Shown piece by piece: positions 25,180 to 34,045 of a stretch of DNA of 64,000 bases; the first letter of the stretch is position 1; every line of letters begins with the position of its first letter. A program made the position numbers and the translations under genes. The stretch comes from Cystobacterineae bacterium (lineage in GTDB: Bacteria > Myxococcota > Myxococcia > Myxococcales > Myxococcaceae): assembly GCA_009782175.1 (NCBI GenBank), contig WRKR01000008.1, positions 1 through 64,000 of the forward strand, written 5' to 3'. The notes under the pieces were generated by a model. The model was not told the origin of the DNA, ran no database searches, and was given only the letters and a program-made list of their open reading frames with translations.

Positions 25180-27783
25180 ATGCAGCCTCTCAAACCTGCT
25201 TTTTTGGCACTGCACCCAGCACGGCGCACAACACTGAGCCCTATGCTTTACCCAACGCTGTGTTGGGCCCTATGCCTGCTCGGCTGCCTCACCCCAGAGG
25301 GGCCTCCACAGGGTACCACCCGCACAGCCGCGCTCAGCCCCCACCGGCAAGCCGCCCCCGCATACGCTGAAAATACGGTGGAGCAACTCCTCAAAGCCGC
25401 TGAGCGGGGAAGCGCCCAAGCCCAATTTAAACTGGGTGAGGCCTACCTCGAGGGCTTAAAGCTGCCCTTAAACCATAACAAGGCCCGCCACTGGTTAGAA
25501 AAAGCGGCCGACCAGGGGCATGCGGAAGCTCAGCTGCGCCTGGGCTTCATCCACTACCAAGGCCTGGGCGTCCTCGAGGACAAAGAGCTGGCTGAGGAGT
25601 GGCTAAGCAAAGCCGCAGAGGCCTTTAGAGAGCTGGCAGGCGAGGGAAGCGCGGAAAACGAGGAGAAGGCCAAAGCCCAACTCCAACTCAGCTCCATGTA
25701 TGCCCAGGGCCTGGGCCTGCCCAAGGACAAAAAAAAGGCTGAAGCCTGGCTTAAAAAGGCCACCCCCTGGCTGATAAGCGCCGCCACCCAAGGGCATGCG
25801 GAAGCCCAATTTAAACTGGGCACCATGTATTATAATATGCACGAGGGCATTCCCCAAAACCTCGAGGAAGCCGAGGCCTGGCTCAGCAAAGCCGCAGCCC
25901 AAGGGCATGCCGAGGCCCAATATGAGCTGGGCTTAATGCATTATTTGGGCTGGGGCATTCCCAAAAACCATGCAAAGGCCGTCCAATGGCTCAGCAAAGC
26001 CGCCAAACAAGGGGAGCTGGGCGCCCAATTCCAACTGGGCAAAATGTATTATGAGGGAAAAGGCGTCCCCAAAAATGCCGAAAAAGCCGAAGCCTGGTAT
26101 ACCCAAGCCGCCACCCAAGGAGGGGCCGAAGCCCAATATAGGCTGGGTGAAATATATGGGGGCATGGACATTCCCCAAAACCATGACAAGGCCAACTATT
26201 GGTTTGTGCTGGCCGCAAGGCATTTTATGGCAGCCGCCATAGAAGGGGATGTGTGGGCCCAATTCAGGCTTGGCCAAATGTATTATGGGGGCAAAGGCAT
26301 TTCCCACAACCTGGAGCAAGCCGAAATGTGGTATACAAGGGGCGCCAGCCTGGGGGGGCCCAAAGCCCAATTTAAACTGGGGGAACTCTATTATGGGGGC
26401 CGAGAAATTCCTCGAAGCCATGAAAAAGCCCTCGAGTGGTATGAAAAAGCCGCCACCCAAGGCCATGTGGAAGCCCAATTTGAGCTTGGCCGCATGTATT
26501 ATGAGGGCAAAGGCACGCCCCAAAACACCGAAACAGCCGAAGCGTGGCTCAGCAAAGCCGCCACCCAGGGCGGGGCCAAAGCCCAATATAGGCTTGGCCT
26601 GAGCTATGCCCAGGGCAAAGGCCTCCCCAAAAACGCCAAAAAAGCCAAAGCCTGGCTCAGCAAAGCCGCCGCCCAAGGGCATGTGGACGCCCTGTTTGCA
26701 CTGGGCCACATGCATTATGAGGGCGAGGGCTCTGCCAAAAACCTCGAAAAAGCCGAAGCCTTTTATATAAAAGCCGCCACCCAAGGGGGCCCTGAAGCCC
26801 AACACAAACTCAGCGACATGTATTTTGAGGGCAAAGGCATTCCCCAAAACCTCAAAAAAGCTGAAGAGTGGCACATAAAAGCCGTCAACCAGGAAGACGT
26901 GGAAGCCCAATTCCAACTGGCCGAAATGTATTATAGAGGCTTTAAAATGCCCGAGGACGAAAAAAAAGCCTTAGAGTGGTATGAAAAAGCCGCCAACCAA
27001 GGGCATGTGGAAGCCCAGTTTAAATTGGGCCACATGCATTATGAAGGCAAAGGTACTCAGAAAAACCTCAAAAAAGCCGAAGAGTTATATATAAAAGCCG
27101 CCAGCCATGGAGGTGTGGAAGCCCAATTTAAACTGGGCAGCATGTATTTTGAGGGCAAAGGCATTCCCCAAAATACAGAAAAAGCGGAAGCATGGCTGGA
27201 AAAAGCCGCCAACCAGGGGGGGGCTAAAACCCAATATAAGCTGGGTGAAATGTATTATTGGGGCCAAAGCATTCCTCAAAACCATACAAAAGCGCTACAA
27301 TGGTTAAGCAAAGCCGCAGCCCAGGGGCATGTGGAAGCCCAGTTTAAACTGGGTGAAATGTATTTTGAGGGCAAGAGCCTTCCCAAAAATGTTGAAAAAG
27401 CAGAAGAGTGGTATGAAAAAGCCGCCAACCAGGGGGGGGCGGAAATACAATTTAAACTGGGTGAAATGTACCACAGGGGTGAAGGCATCCCCCGAGACAA
27501 GGGAAAAGCAGCCCAATGGTTTTCTAAGGCCGCTCAACAACTTATAAAAGCCGCCCGACAAGGAGAAGTAGAAGCCCAATTCAGGGTCGGCCACATGTAT
27601 TATGAGGGCAAGGGCCTGCCCAAGGACGACAGCAAAGCTTTTTTATGGTTTGAAACCGCCGCCAACCAGGGGCACGCGAGGGCTCAACTCAAGCTGGGCT
27701 TTATGTATTATGGCGGCGAAGGCACCCCCAAAGACGAGCAAAAAGCCGAGGCCTGGTTTAAAATAGCACGAGACAACCACTGA
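25180..27783 (+). CDS. Sel1-repeat lipoprotein with 21 repeats
   Basis: From ATG 25180 (AAAGGAG upstream) the product is 867 residues. A signal (LCWALCLLGC) suggests a lipoprotein, though the long N-region is atypical. The rest is about 21 Sel1-like alpha/alpha repeats of 36 residues with the usual AEAQFKLG-Y-G-G-KN-KA-W-KAA-QGH pattern; a few repeats carry 6-13 extra residues. Such solenoids bind partner proteins. The DNA of the repeats is highly alike, so unequal crossing over could change copy number. It is surface- or periplasm-facing. It has no obvious partner gene. Confidence 0.9.
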   Translation: MQPLKPAFLALHPARRTTLSPMLYPTLCWALCLLGCLTPEGPPQGTTRTAALSPHRQAAPAYAENTVEQLLKAAERGSAQAQFKLGEAYLEGLKLPLNHNKARHWLEKAADQGHAEAQLRLGFIHYQGLGVLEDKELAEEWLSKAAEAFRELAGEGSAENEEKAKAQLQLSSMYAQGLGLPKDKKKAEAWLKKATPWLISAATQGHAEAQFKLGTMYYNMHEGIPQNLEEAEAWLSKAAAQGHAEAQYELGLMHYLGWGIPKNHAKAVQWLSKAAKQGELGAQFQLGKMYYEGKGVPKNAEKAEAWYTQAATQGGAEAQYRLGEIYGGMDIPQNHDKANYWFVLAARHFMAAAIEGDVWAQFRLGQMYYGGKGISHNLEQAEMWYTRGASLGGPKAQFKLGELYYGGREIPRSHEKALEWYEKAATQGHVEAQFELGRMYYEGKGTPQNTETAEAWLSKAATQGGAKAQYRLGLSYAQGKGLPKNAKKAKAWLSKAAAQGHVDALFALGHMHYEGEGSAKNLEKAEAFYIKAATQGGPEAQHKLSDMYFEGKGIPQNLKKAEEWHIKAVNQEDVEAQFQLAEMYYRGFKMPEDEKKALEWYEKAANQGHVEAQFKLGHMHYEGKGTQKNLKKAEELYIKAASHGGVEAQFKLGSMYFEGKGIPQNTEKAEAWLEKAANQGGAKTQYKLGEMYYWGQSIPQNHTKALQWLSKAAAQGHVEAQFKLGEMYFEGKSLPKNVEKAEEWYEKAANQGGAEIQFKLGEMYHRGEGIPRDKGKAAQWFSKAAQQLIKAARQGEVEAQFRVGHMYYEGKGLPKDDSKAFLWFETAANQGHARAQLKLGFMYYGGEGTPKDEQKAEAWFKIARDNH

Positions 27784-28019
27784 GAGCCCAAGCCTGCCCC
27801 TCCATGCCCCCCAAGGCTGCTTTGCCCGGCTGCTCAACCCCGCCCTCACCTCCTCAACAAAGTGCAGGGAATGGAGCGAGCAAACACGCCTTCTCGCCTC
27901 ATTCCCGAAGCAGAGCAGCTAAGCCGCACACAGCAAAACAGCCGAGCCAGACAAGTCTCATGTAGCGCAGGGAATGCCCCCATGCACGGGGCCAACCGCA
28001 GCATCAGCCAAGCTTTCCA

Positions 28020-28047
28020 TGGCTTCATGTTGACGGCTTCATGTTGA
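28020..28047. repeat. 14-bp tandem duplication
   Basis: Two perfect direct copies of GGCTTCATGTTGAC in a gene-free stretch (27784-28664). Confidence 0.8.
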
Positions 28048-28143
28048 CGCGTTGCATGAAGGCTTCTCCTGAAAAAACCCAAGAAAAACCAGCTTCCCCC
28101 TGTGTTCTGAGTCCCATAGAAACCCTACAACAGAGCACCCACG

Positions 28144-28245
28144 GTGTGAGTTCAGGCATAGTGTCAGTTCAGGCATAGTGTCAGTTCAAGCACGGTGTCA
28201 GTTCAAACACGGTATGAGTTCAAACACAGCGTGAGCTCAAGCAAG
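28144..28245. repeat. Six-unit 17-bp iteron-like tandem repeat
   Basis: Six head-to-tail units of exactly 17 bp, consensus GTGTCAGTTCAAGCACG, begin at 28144 and end at 28245. Units differ at a few positions, with more change at the right end. There is no spacer, so it is not a CRISPR. It lies 15 bp before a perfect parS palindrome. Confidence 0.92.
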
Positions 28246-28260
28246 CTGTTGCCGAGGGAA

Positions 28261-28276
28261 TGTTTCACGTGAAACA
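28261..28276. other. parS centromere site (ParB binding)
   Basis: TGTTTCACGTGAAACA is a perfect 16-bp palindrome and fits the parS consensus TGTTNCACGTGAAACA of the chromosomal ParB/Spo0J family. It is the only such site in the window and lies in a gene-free region beside the 17-bp repeats. No parA or parB gene is in the window, so this is a distal site of a chromosome-segregation system, which clusters near the replication origin in many bacteria. ParB loading here is an inference. Confidence 0.88.
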
Positions 28277-28317
28277 GGGTGTTGAGTCCCCTATTTGAAA
28301 AAAGGACATTATTTATT

Positions 28318-28364
28318 GAGCTTGCACAACAGAAATGTCAGCAACTCCCCACGAGCCAAGCCTT
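28318..28364. repeat. Dispersed repeat of about 47 bp, copy 2
   Basis: Begins GAGCTTGCACAACA and continues with TCAGCAACTCCCCA and GAGCCAAGC. It is the second copy of the segment at 7151-7198, with a handful of substitutions. Confidence 0.6.
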
Positions 28365-28415
28365 CCGTTGGGTTTTTGGAAGCTCTGTCCGGAGGCAAGC
28401 TATGCTTGCCTGGTC

Positions 28416-28597
28416 TAGACCGCTTTTACTTAGAACTGATTTGATTCTCCAGACCGGTTTCAATTGAGGCGAGCTAAAGCTCGCCTGCACTCCGCTCCAT
28501 GAATGAAGAAAAAGCATGCTTTTTCTTCATTCCCTCCGCTCCGCTTGGGCATGAGGTCGAGGCGGGCGAGGCCTAAGTCCCGAGGGGAAGGCGCGAT
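28416..28597. mobile_element. MITE-like element, truncated copy
   Basis: The left end is intact (TA then GACCGCTTTTACTTAGAACT), followed by a palindrome centred on AAAGCATGCTTT that spans 32 bp (28501-28532). The right terminal repeat is missing: similarity to the 60962 copy stops near GGAAGGCGCGA, 28590-28597. The DUF1697 gene ends 68 bp beyond. Confidence 0.75.
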
Positions 28598-28664
28598 GAG
28601 CAAGCTCCCTCCCCCCTCCTTTTTATATCCGCGAAGGCTTGTGGCAACCCGCCCAGGCATATTT

Positions 28665-29228
28665 TCATTCGTTGTTTTTTGTGCTCATCAATTCCAAAAG
28701 TTTTGTTGTCGTATTCCAATTCCGAATGGTAATGTTTTTATAAACAGGTGTTTGAATAATTTTAGACAAATAACTTCTGCCCATTTGGCTTCTAAGGCCT
28801 GAAGTATAAATGGCATGTTTTCCTGCCTGCAAAAAGTCTATGCCTTCACGCAAGCGGACAAAAGACACAACTTCATTTGCCGTTGTTGGGGGCAAAAGAA
28901 ACCATAGATCATAACGACATTTCTCAGGTTCTGCGCCAAAATTTTGAGGTGCATTTTCAACTGTTTCTGCCAACTCATCCGCACGAAGGAGCAGCGTTTT
29001 TATTTCGAAAGAGAAATATTTTTGCAGCTGATTTTCAATTTTTTTCGTTAATTTTATTTTGTCGCGTTCCTGTGCTTGGAAAATAACATTGCCACTTTGA
29101 ATATAGGTTTTTAGGTTAAAAAACCCCATATCCACAAAGGCTTGCTTCAGCCGATCCATTTTGACAATGTTTTTTCCACCAACATTAATCCCTCGCAATA
29201 ATGCAACATATTTGTTCGAATGTATCAT
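28665..29228 (-). CDS. DUF1697-family protein
   Basis: The 187-residue product begins MIHSNKYVALLRGINVGGKN, and has LKTYIQSGNVIFQA, the DUF1697 signature, then ETVENAPQNFG and a C-terminal NWNTTTKLLEL. Function in the family is unknown; homologues are common as integron cassettes. Base composition is visibly AT-richer than its neighbours, a sign of recent acquisition. The alpha/beta hydrolase gene lies just upstream on the same strand, with 1 bp between them, so they are probably cotranscribed. A truncated MITE lies just beyond its end. Confidence 0.85.
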   Translation of the reverse strand: MIHSNKYVALLRGINVGGKNIVKMDRLKQAFVDMGFFNLKTYIQSGNVIFQAQERDKIKLTKKIENQLQKYFSFEIKTLLLRADELAETVENAPQNFGAEPEKCRYDLWFLLPPTTANEVVSFVRLREGIDFLQAGKHAIYTSGLRSQMGRSYLSKIIQTPVYKNITIRNWNTTTKLLELMSTKNNE

Positions 29229-29229
29229 A

Positions 29230-30201
29230 TTAGATCAGCGTGTCCCTGGGGTAGTTTGTGGTTTTTGTCGGGGTTGAATTTTTCTTGATAAAATCTCTTA
29301 TTGCCTCGCTCACTTCTCCACCATGCCCGCTAATCAAATGGCCACCCGTTTCAAAAATAGCGGTTTCTGCGTGAATGCGAGCGAGGAGCTTTTCTATATT
29401 CTCGTATTTCACCATTGGGTCATCTTTTGCGTGAATAAGCAGAATAGGAGCTTTAATTTTTTCAACAGGATACTCGTCATAATGAAGTAACATGTCGGTA
29501 TTTGTGAGCTCAGTATCCGCGGCAATACCCTGTTTTCGGGGAGTTAGCGGGAGCATTGTCTTGTACAAATCCTCGTTCACTTCCGATCCAAACATGGACT
29601 TAAAAATAAACCTGAAATATTTCATGAAAAACCACATGGGGAAGTCATTCGCCATCATTTTTGGAGGTCCTGTCATTCCGATTTCCTTGGCGCTTCTTAT
29701 TTTCACCGGCACGCCGGACGATAAAAGAATCAGCCCTTTCACCCTTTCGGGGTAATTGAGCACGAACCGAAATCCAGCGGCACCGCCAGCAGATGTAGTT
29801 AAAATCCAAGCCTGTTGGATCCCCAATTCATCAAGCAGCTCCTTGAAAACCTTGGCTTGGTTTTCTGGCGTTGGATTTTTCGGCAGTTCCGAACCGGGAT
29901 AGCCAAAGCGGGAGATGGATATTTTTTGACAATCATCTCCCAGCAGCTGCCTTAAACTGCTCATTCCTTGATCGTATCCACCGAAGATGCCGTGCGAGAC
30001 CAGCACAACTTCGCCTTTCCCTTCGCCTATGTATGACATTGTTCCAAATTCGGTATTTAGCGTTTTTGGATGATAAAGTTCTAGTCCTTCATAGGCCACT
30101 TTCATGTCATGACGATATTGGACAGCGATAACAGTGCAAAATAGAGTGGTTATTGCCAACAAAATGATAGCTATCCACATTTTTTTATGCCTCCACATCA
30201 T
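29230..30201 (-). CDS. Alpha/beta hydrolase with N-terminal membrane helix
   Basis: The 323-residue protein has an N-terminal hydrophobic helix (MWIAIILLAITTLFCTVIAV) and a hydrolase domain: SHGIFGGYDQG (oxyanion region), the nucleophile elbow ILTTSAGGAAG, an acidic residue in HAKDDPMVK, and the catalytic His in GGHLISGHGGE. The elbow T-x-S-x-G departs from the usual G-x-S-x-G. Substrate is unknown. It is AT-rich and has the DUF1697 gene 1 bp downstream. The pair probably arrived together. Confidence 0.85.
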   Translation of the reverse strand: MMWRHKKMWIAIILLAITTLFCTVIAVQYRHDMKVAYEGLELYHPKTLNTEFGTMSYIGEGKGEVVLVSHGIFGGYDQGMSSLRQLLGDDCQKISISRFGYPGSELPKNPTPENQAKVFKELLDELGIQQAWILTTSAGGAAGFRFVLNYPERVKGLILLSSGVPVKIRSAKEIGMTGPPKMMANDFPMWFFMKYFRFIFKSMFGSEVNEDLYKTMLPLTPRKQGIAADTELTNTDMLLHYDEYPVEKIKAPILLIHAKDDPMVKYENIEKLLARIHAETAIFETGGHLISGHGGEVSEAIRDFIKKNSTPTKTTNYPRDTLI

Positions 30202-30290
30202 CTGCCTATGTCTATTTCAGCATAAAATAGAAACAGACAGACAAACTGTCTTGCACAAAAGAAACCTTTTGAAGCTTATATAGGCACCTC

Positions 30291-31487
30291 ATGCACCCCC
30301 CTTTTTTCCTCTCAACCCTCTTGTGCCTTATGCCCATTTTCGCTTTTGCTGCACCACCCCAAAAGACGGCCGAAGAGGCCATAAACGCCTTCGCTTGTGA
30401 CATGTTTGCTCAGCTTAAAAAGCAAGAGGGGAACCTCTTTTTTTCCCCCTTAAGCATGGCCTATGCGCTGGCCTTCACCGGAGCGGGTGCGCGTGCACAA
30501 ACGCTTGCGCAAATGCAGCGGGTTTTGCGCGCCTCGCTTGACAACCCACAAGGGCATGAGGCTTTCGCCAAGCTCATGCAGCGACTGAATGCGGCGCAAA
30601 ATGATGCGCAGGTGCGCGTGGAAATGGCCAACGCGCTGTGGCCAGCCCAAACCTTTTCCATGCACACCGCATATGTGGAGGTGGCGAAAAAATATTATGA
30701 GGCCCCCATTTTCCCCGTGGACTATGCGGACAGCGCGGGCGCGGCCAAGCAAATAAATACCTGGGTTGAGGAAAAAACCAAAGGGCACATACGCAACTTG
30801 CTAAACCCGGAAGACATAAACGCCGCCATGCGCCTTGTGTTGACAAATGCCGTCTATTTCAACGGCCGCTGGCTGCTTCCCTTTGAAGCCAGGCAGACAA
30901 GGCCGGGCATTTTCCACGCGCCTGGCAAAGAGGCAGAGGTGCCTTTCATGTACCAAAAGGACAGCTTTAAATATGGGCAAGTGGAGGGCCTGCAAATGTT
31001 GGAGCTGCCCTATAAGGGCGAAGCCTTTTCCATGCGGGTGCTTTTGCCTGAGGACAAGCCGGGGGCGCTTGAAAAGCTGGAGAAGGCGCTTTCACCAGAG
31101 CGCCTCGCACAGTGGACGAAGGCGCTTCGCTTGCAGGAGGTGAGGGTTGTGTTTCCAAAACTCAAACTGACGTGGGGGGTGCAGGACTTGAAAGAAGCAC
31201 TTGTCGCCTTGGGCATGCGCGATGCTTTTGTGCTGGGGAAGGCCAATTTCAGCGGAATGAGTGCAGAGAAGGACTTTCTCATAAGCAAGGTGTTGCACAA
31301 GGCCACCCTGGAGGTGGACGAGGGCGGCACGGTGGCGACAGCCACAACAGCCTTTCTCGGGACAATGGGAGGAATGCCCCCACCCGCCCCGGAATTTCGC
31401 GCGGACAGGCCTTTTCTCTTCCTCATTCTCGACAACACAAAAGGCACCCTCCTCTTTGTGGGGCGCATAACAAACCCTTTGCAATAG
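30291..31487 (+). CDS. Secreted serpin
   Basis: Serpins inhibit serine proteases by a suicide conformational change. The 398-residue product has a signal peptide (MHPPFFLSTLLCLMPIFAFA) and the serpin core: GNLFFSPLSMAYALAFTGAGA, INTWVEEKTKGHI, LVLTNAVYFNGRW, and the hinge EGGTVATATTAF, which fits inhibitory serpins (small residues at P12-P9), followed by a reactive loop with the bond near GTMGGM and the end FLFLILDNTKGTLLFVGRITNP. Codon use is native-like although it lies among AT-rich accessory genes. A bacterial serpin is uncommon; it may protect against predator or host proteases. The P1 residue cannot be fixed by eye. Confidence 0.9.
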   Translation: MHPPFFLSTLLCLMPIFAFAAPPQKTAEEAINAFACDMFAQLKKQEGNLFFSPLSMAYALAFTGAGARAQTLAQMQRVLRASLDNPQGHEAFAKLMQRLNAAQNDAQVRVEMANALWPAQTFSMHTAYVEVAKKYYEAPIFPVDYADSAGAAKQINTWVEEKTKGHIRNLLNPEDINAAMRLVLTNAVYFNGRWLLPFEARQTRPGIFHAPGKEAEVPFMYQKDSFKYGQVEGLQMLELPYKGEAFSMRVLLPEDKPGALEKLEKALSPERLAQWTKALRLQEVRVVFPKLKLTWGVQDLKEALVALGMRDAFVLGKANFSGMSAEKDFLISKVLHKATLEVDEGGTVATATTAFLGTMGGMPPPAPEFRADRPFLFLILDNTKGTLLFVGRITNPLQ

Positions 31488-31769
31488 GCCAGTTTCAATT
31501 TGACATATTCATTGTCAGCCGTGTTGCAGCTTGGCGTTGAGTCCCTCCAAGCCGCGGATAATAACGGCAATGTGCTAGACCGAACGAGGGTTAAATGGAG
31601 CTGCTGCGAGCCAGATTTTGCGCACATATTCCCGCACGGCTTCTCAAACAACATGGCCTCCTTCGGCCGTCCTCGACGTGCTTAAGGCACGCCTGCTGCA
31701 CAACTTCCACGGCCCCCTCCAGCGCCAAGGCTGTCAGGCTGCCGTCGGGAAAAATTATAATATAACCAG

Positions 31770-32416
31770 TTGGAGACAATGATGGTTCTAAAAAATGTGG
31801 AAGCAATTCCTGCAACAGATCCGAGTGGAATAATAAAGTTACGTGATAGTATATATGCTGCTGATTTGTTTATTGTTGCTGCATCTCACCTGAAGCTTTT
31901 TTCGTGGATAAGTCTGAATAAGCCGCCGAGCATGAGTGAAATATGTGCTGAATTTAAAATTAAAGAGAGGCCAACAGATGTTATGCTGACTCTTTTAAAG
32001 TCATATAACCTAATAACTGAGAAGTTTGGCAGGTTTTATTTAACAGAGCTTGCGCAGGAGCATTTGGTTGATTCTGCGGAAAGGGAGATTTTCCAAAAGG
32101 TTTTGATGTTCATCTTTATTCAAATGTTCTTCACGACTGGGATGGGGATGATGTGAAGACATTGCTTGAAAGATCGTATGATAGTTTATTACCGGGAGGT
32201 ATGCTCTTGGTGCATGATGCACATATGAATGCTGAAAAGACTGGACCTGTTGAAATAGCGGAATATTCGGTACTCATCATGAGTTCAACAAGAGGGAAAT
32301 GCCACTCGGTGAAAGAAATAGAGGGCATGCTCATGGGTGCAGGGTTTTTGAATGTGGAGGTTATACAAACGGTTGCAAAACGAAGCATCATTAAAGCAAA
32401 GAAAAACGGTGTCTAA
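31770..32416 (+). pseudogene. O-methyltransferase with its catalytic core deleted
   Basis: The N-terminal part (MVLKNVEAIPATDPSGIIKLRDSIYAAD... to about 32080) is the dimerisation winged-helix domain of plant-type O-methyltransferases. The frame then ends in MGMM (stop 32154-32156). In the +2 frame the C-terminal part reads GDFPKGFDV, then SNVLHDWDGDDV, then LLPGGMLLVHDAH to the stop at 32416, which is the C-terminal end of the same family. The intervening Rossmann core with the SAM-binding glycine loop, of roughly 100-130 residues, is absent and the frames do not match. One gene was thus cut by an internal deletion near 32080-32095. AT-rich, probably transferred. Confidence 0.75.
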
Positions 32417-32516
32417 GAATAGGTTATAGATGGTTTAAAGAACAAAGCGAAGCGGTGGAGGAGCCGTCCGCCTCAACCGCACGCACAGGCTTTTTATGCG
32501 CCGGAGGACAACAGCC

Positions 32517-33284
32517 TCAGCCTCCCCGCGCCATCAGCGCGAATACGCCCCAGCCCAGGTATTCACGCTGATATTTGACATAGCGTTCTGGTTCCGAAGT
32601 CAGCTGGGCTTGAACAACTTTTGCGAAGTCGTCCTTGGGGTTCGCGTCGAGCCATCGGCGCATGGTGAGCCACTTGGCAGCCTCATACCTGTCCCAACTG
32701 TCCTGGTTTGCCAGAACCATTTCGACAAGCTCATAGCCGAGCTCCCCAAAAGACGCGAGAAGCTCTGGCAGGATGAGAAAGTCGGAGATGGAAATGGGCT
32801 CGCTATGCTCGCTATCGCACCCCCTAGCAACCTCTTCCGTTGGCGGCAACTGCCGCCAATAGGGCTCTCCTATCAGGATGAGTCCTCCGGCGCACAGGCT
32901 TTTTGCCAGAAGGTGGATGGTGCCGGCGACGCCCCCGCCAATCCACGTAGCGCCGATGCAGGCGGCCACATCGGCTTTTTTGTCGGCGACATAGCCGGCA
33001 GCGTTGCCGTGGATGAATTCGACTTGGTTGGCGACGCCGAGCTCCTTCGCACGGAGTTTTGCTTGCGCGGTGAACAAGGGGCTCATGTCAATGCCGGTGC
33101 CGATAATTCCATGGTCGCGTGCCCAGGTGCACAGCATTTCTCCGGAGCCGCTGCCCAGATCGAGCATTCGGACTCCCGGTTTCAGGTGCAAGGCCGCGCC
33201 GAGGGTGGCGAGTTTTTCAGGTGTGAAGGGGTTGTGGATGCGGTGAGCACTTTCGCTGATGTTGAAAATCCGTGGAATGTCCAT
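32517..33284 (-). CDS. Class I SAM-dependent methyltransferase
   Basis: From ATG 33284 the product is 255 residues with motif I MLDLGSGSGEML, an acidic residue in IGTGIDMSP, and post-motif segments such as EFIHGNAAGY and LAKSLCAGGLILIGEPY. The fold is methyltransferase_25/11 type; such genes often sit in gene cassettes. It has higher GC than the surrounding AT-rich genes, so origin may differ. It is antisense in orientation to the cassette genes on its right. The target is unknown. Confidence 0.85.
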   Translation of the reverse strand: MDIPRIFNISESAHRIHNPFTPEKLATLGAALHLKPGVRMLDLGSGSGEMLCTWARDHGIIGTGIDMSPLFTAQAKLRAKELGVANQVEFIHGNAAGYVADKKADVAACIGATWIGGGVAGTIHLLAKSLCAGGLILIGEPYWRQLPPTEEVARGCDSEHSEPISISDFLILPELLASFGELGYELVEMVLANQDSWDRYEAAKWLTMRRWLDANPKDDFAKVVQAQLTSEPERYVKYQREYLGWGVFALMARGG

Positions 33285-33405
33285 TGCAGAAACACCTTGT
33301 AGGTGCGAATATAACGAAAAGCAAGCGTTGGGGTGGCATATGGGCATTATTGTAGAGGCTCACCGCCACATATTAACCGTCCGAAAGGACATAAAAATAA
33401 TTATA

Positions 33406-33804
33406 ATGGAAAAATTAAGCAAAATTCTGGTGGTTGTTGGAGGTATTAACTTCCTGTTTTTTGGATTATTTCATATATCTTTTTGGTTTGCACCTCCTCC
33501 GATTGATTGGAAAAACGAACTCATAAAATTAAGTGAAATGAACAGCAATATAATGCAAATGCTAAATATCGGAATATCCGTTTTTTTGTTGGCATTTGGG
33601 TTTTTGATGCTTTTTTATCGCATAGAAATTTTAAAATCCGCATTAGGCAGGGCTTTGTTGGTTATCTTTTCGTTATTTTGGCTTGCAAGGTTAGTTGGCG
33701 AGTTTGCCTTTCCGGGGGGTTCTATAATATTTGGATTCATATTGCTCTTATGTGTGCTGATTTATCTGATACCCGCAATAAGTATGAGAACAAAGAAGCA
33801 CTGA
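33406..33804 (+). CDS. Small four-helix membrane protein (cassette gene)
   Basis: From ATG 33406 the product is 132 residues with four hydrophobic helices (SKILVVVGGINFLFFGLFHI, LNIGISVFLLAFGFLMLFY, GRALLVIFSLFWLARLV, SIIFGFILLLCVLIYLI). It is AT-rich. The stop codon (33802-33804) adjoins an attC-like site, so it is the first cassette in the cluster. The frame extends to 33259 but that portion is not supported. No specific function can be given; small membrane proteins are frequent cassette cargo. Confidence 0.7.
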   Translation: MEKLSKILVVVGGINFLFFGLFHISFWFAPPPIDWKNELIKLSEMNSNIMQMLNIGISVFLLAFGFLMLFYRIEILKSALGRALLVIFSLFWLARLVGEFAFPGGSIIFGFILLLCVLIYLIPAISMRTKKH

Positions 33805-33932
33805 CCGCCAACTGGCGGTTTGGCGCAAGGGTGGCATGACCCATGCATAAAAACAATGAAAAATTAGGTAGTTATATCACGTATTCACGGCAGTGGAAGC
33901 CGCCGCTGCGCCAAGGCGCTCGGGCGTTATTG
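33804..33932 (+). other. attC-like integron recombination site 1
   Basis: A site of about 129 bp has a left arm ACTGGCGGTTTGGCGCAAGG and a right arm GCTGCGCCAAGGCGCTCGGG that base-pair with mismatches and an extra base, and it ends with a GTTATTG (GTTRRRY-like) core. It directly follows the stop of the four-helix gene. The arms and the middle are conserved with sites 2 and 3. Confidence 0.82.
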
Positions 33933-34045
33933 CAAGCGGGAGACCGCGCGGTGGACAGGGATGAGCGACTTGAAAGAAAGTACAATTCGACAATGAAATA
34001 GAAAATGGGAAGTTTAAAAATTTAATTAAAAAGAGAAATAAAAGT

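Noticed and set aside
25933-26916. 327-residue minus-strand frame opposite the Sel1 gene.
   Set aside because: Periodic shadow of the Sel1 repeats.
28144-28245. CRISPR array.
   Set aside because: Units are adjacent with no spacers; a simple tandem repeat. The same holds for 51012-51099.
33300-33332. An attC or attI end (GTTGGGG near 33326) before the first cassette gene.
   Set aside because: No matching arm can be seen on either side; the similarity is only to the 7-base core.
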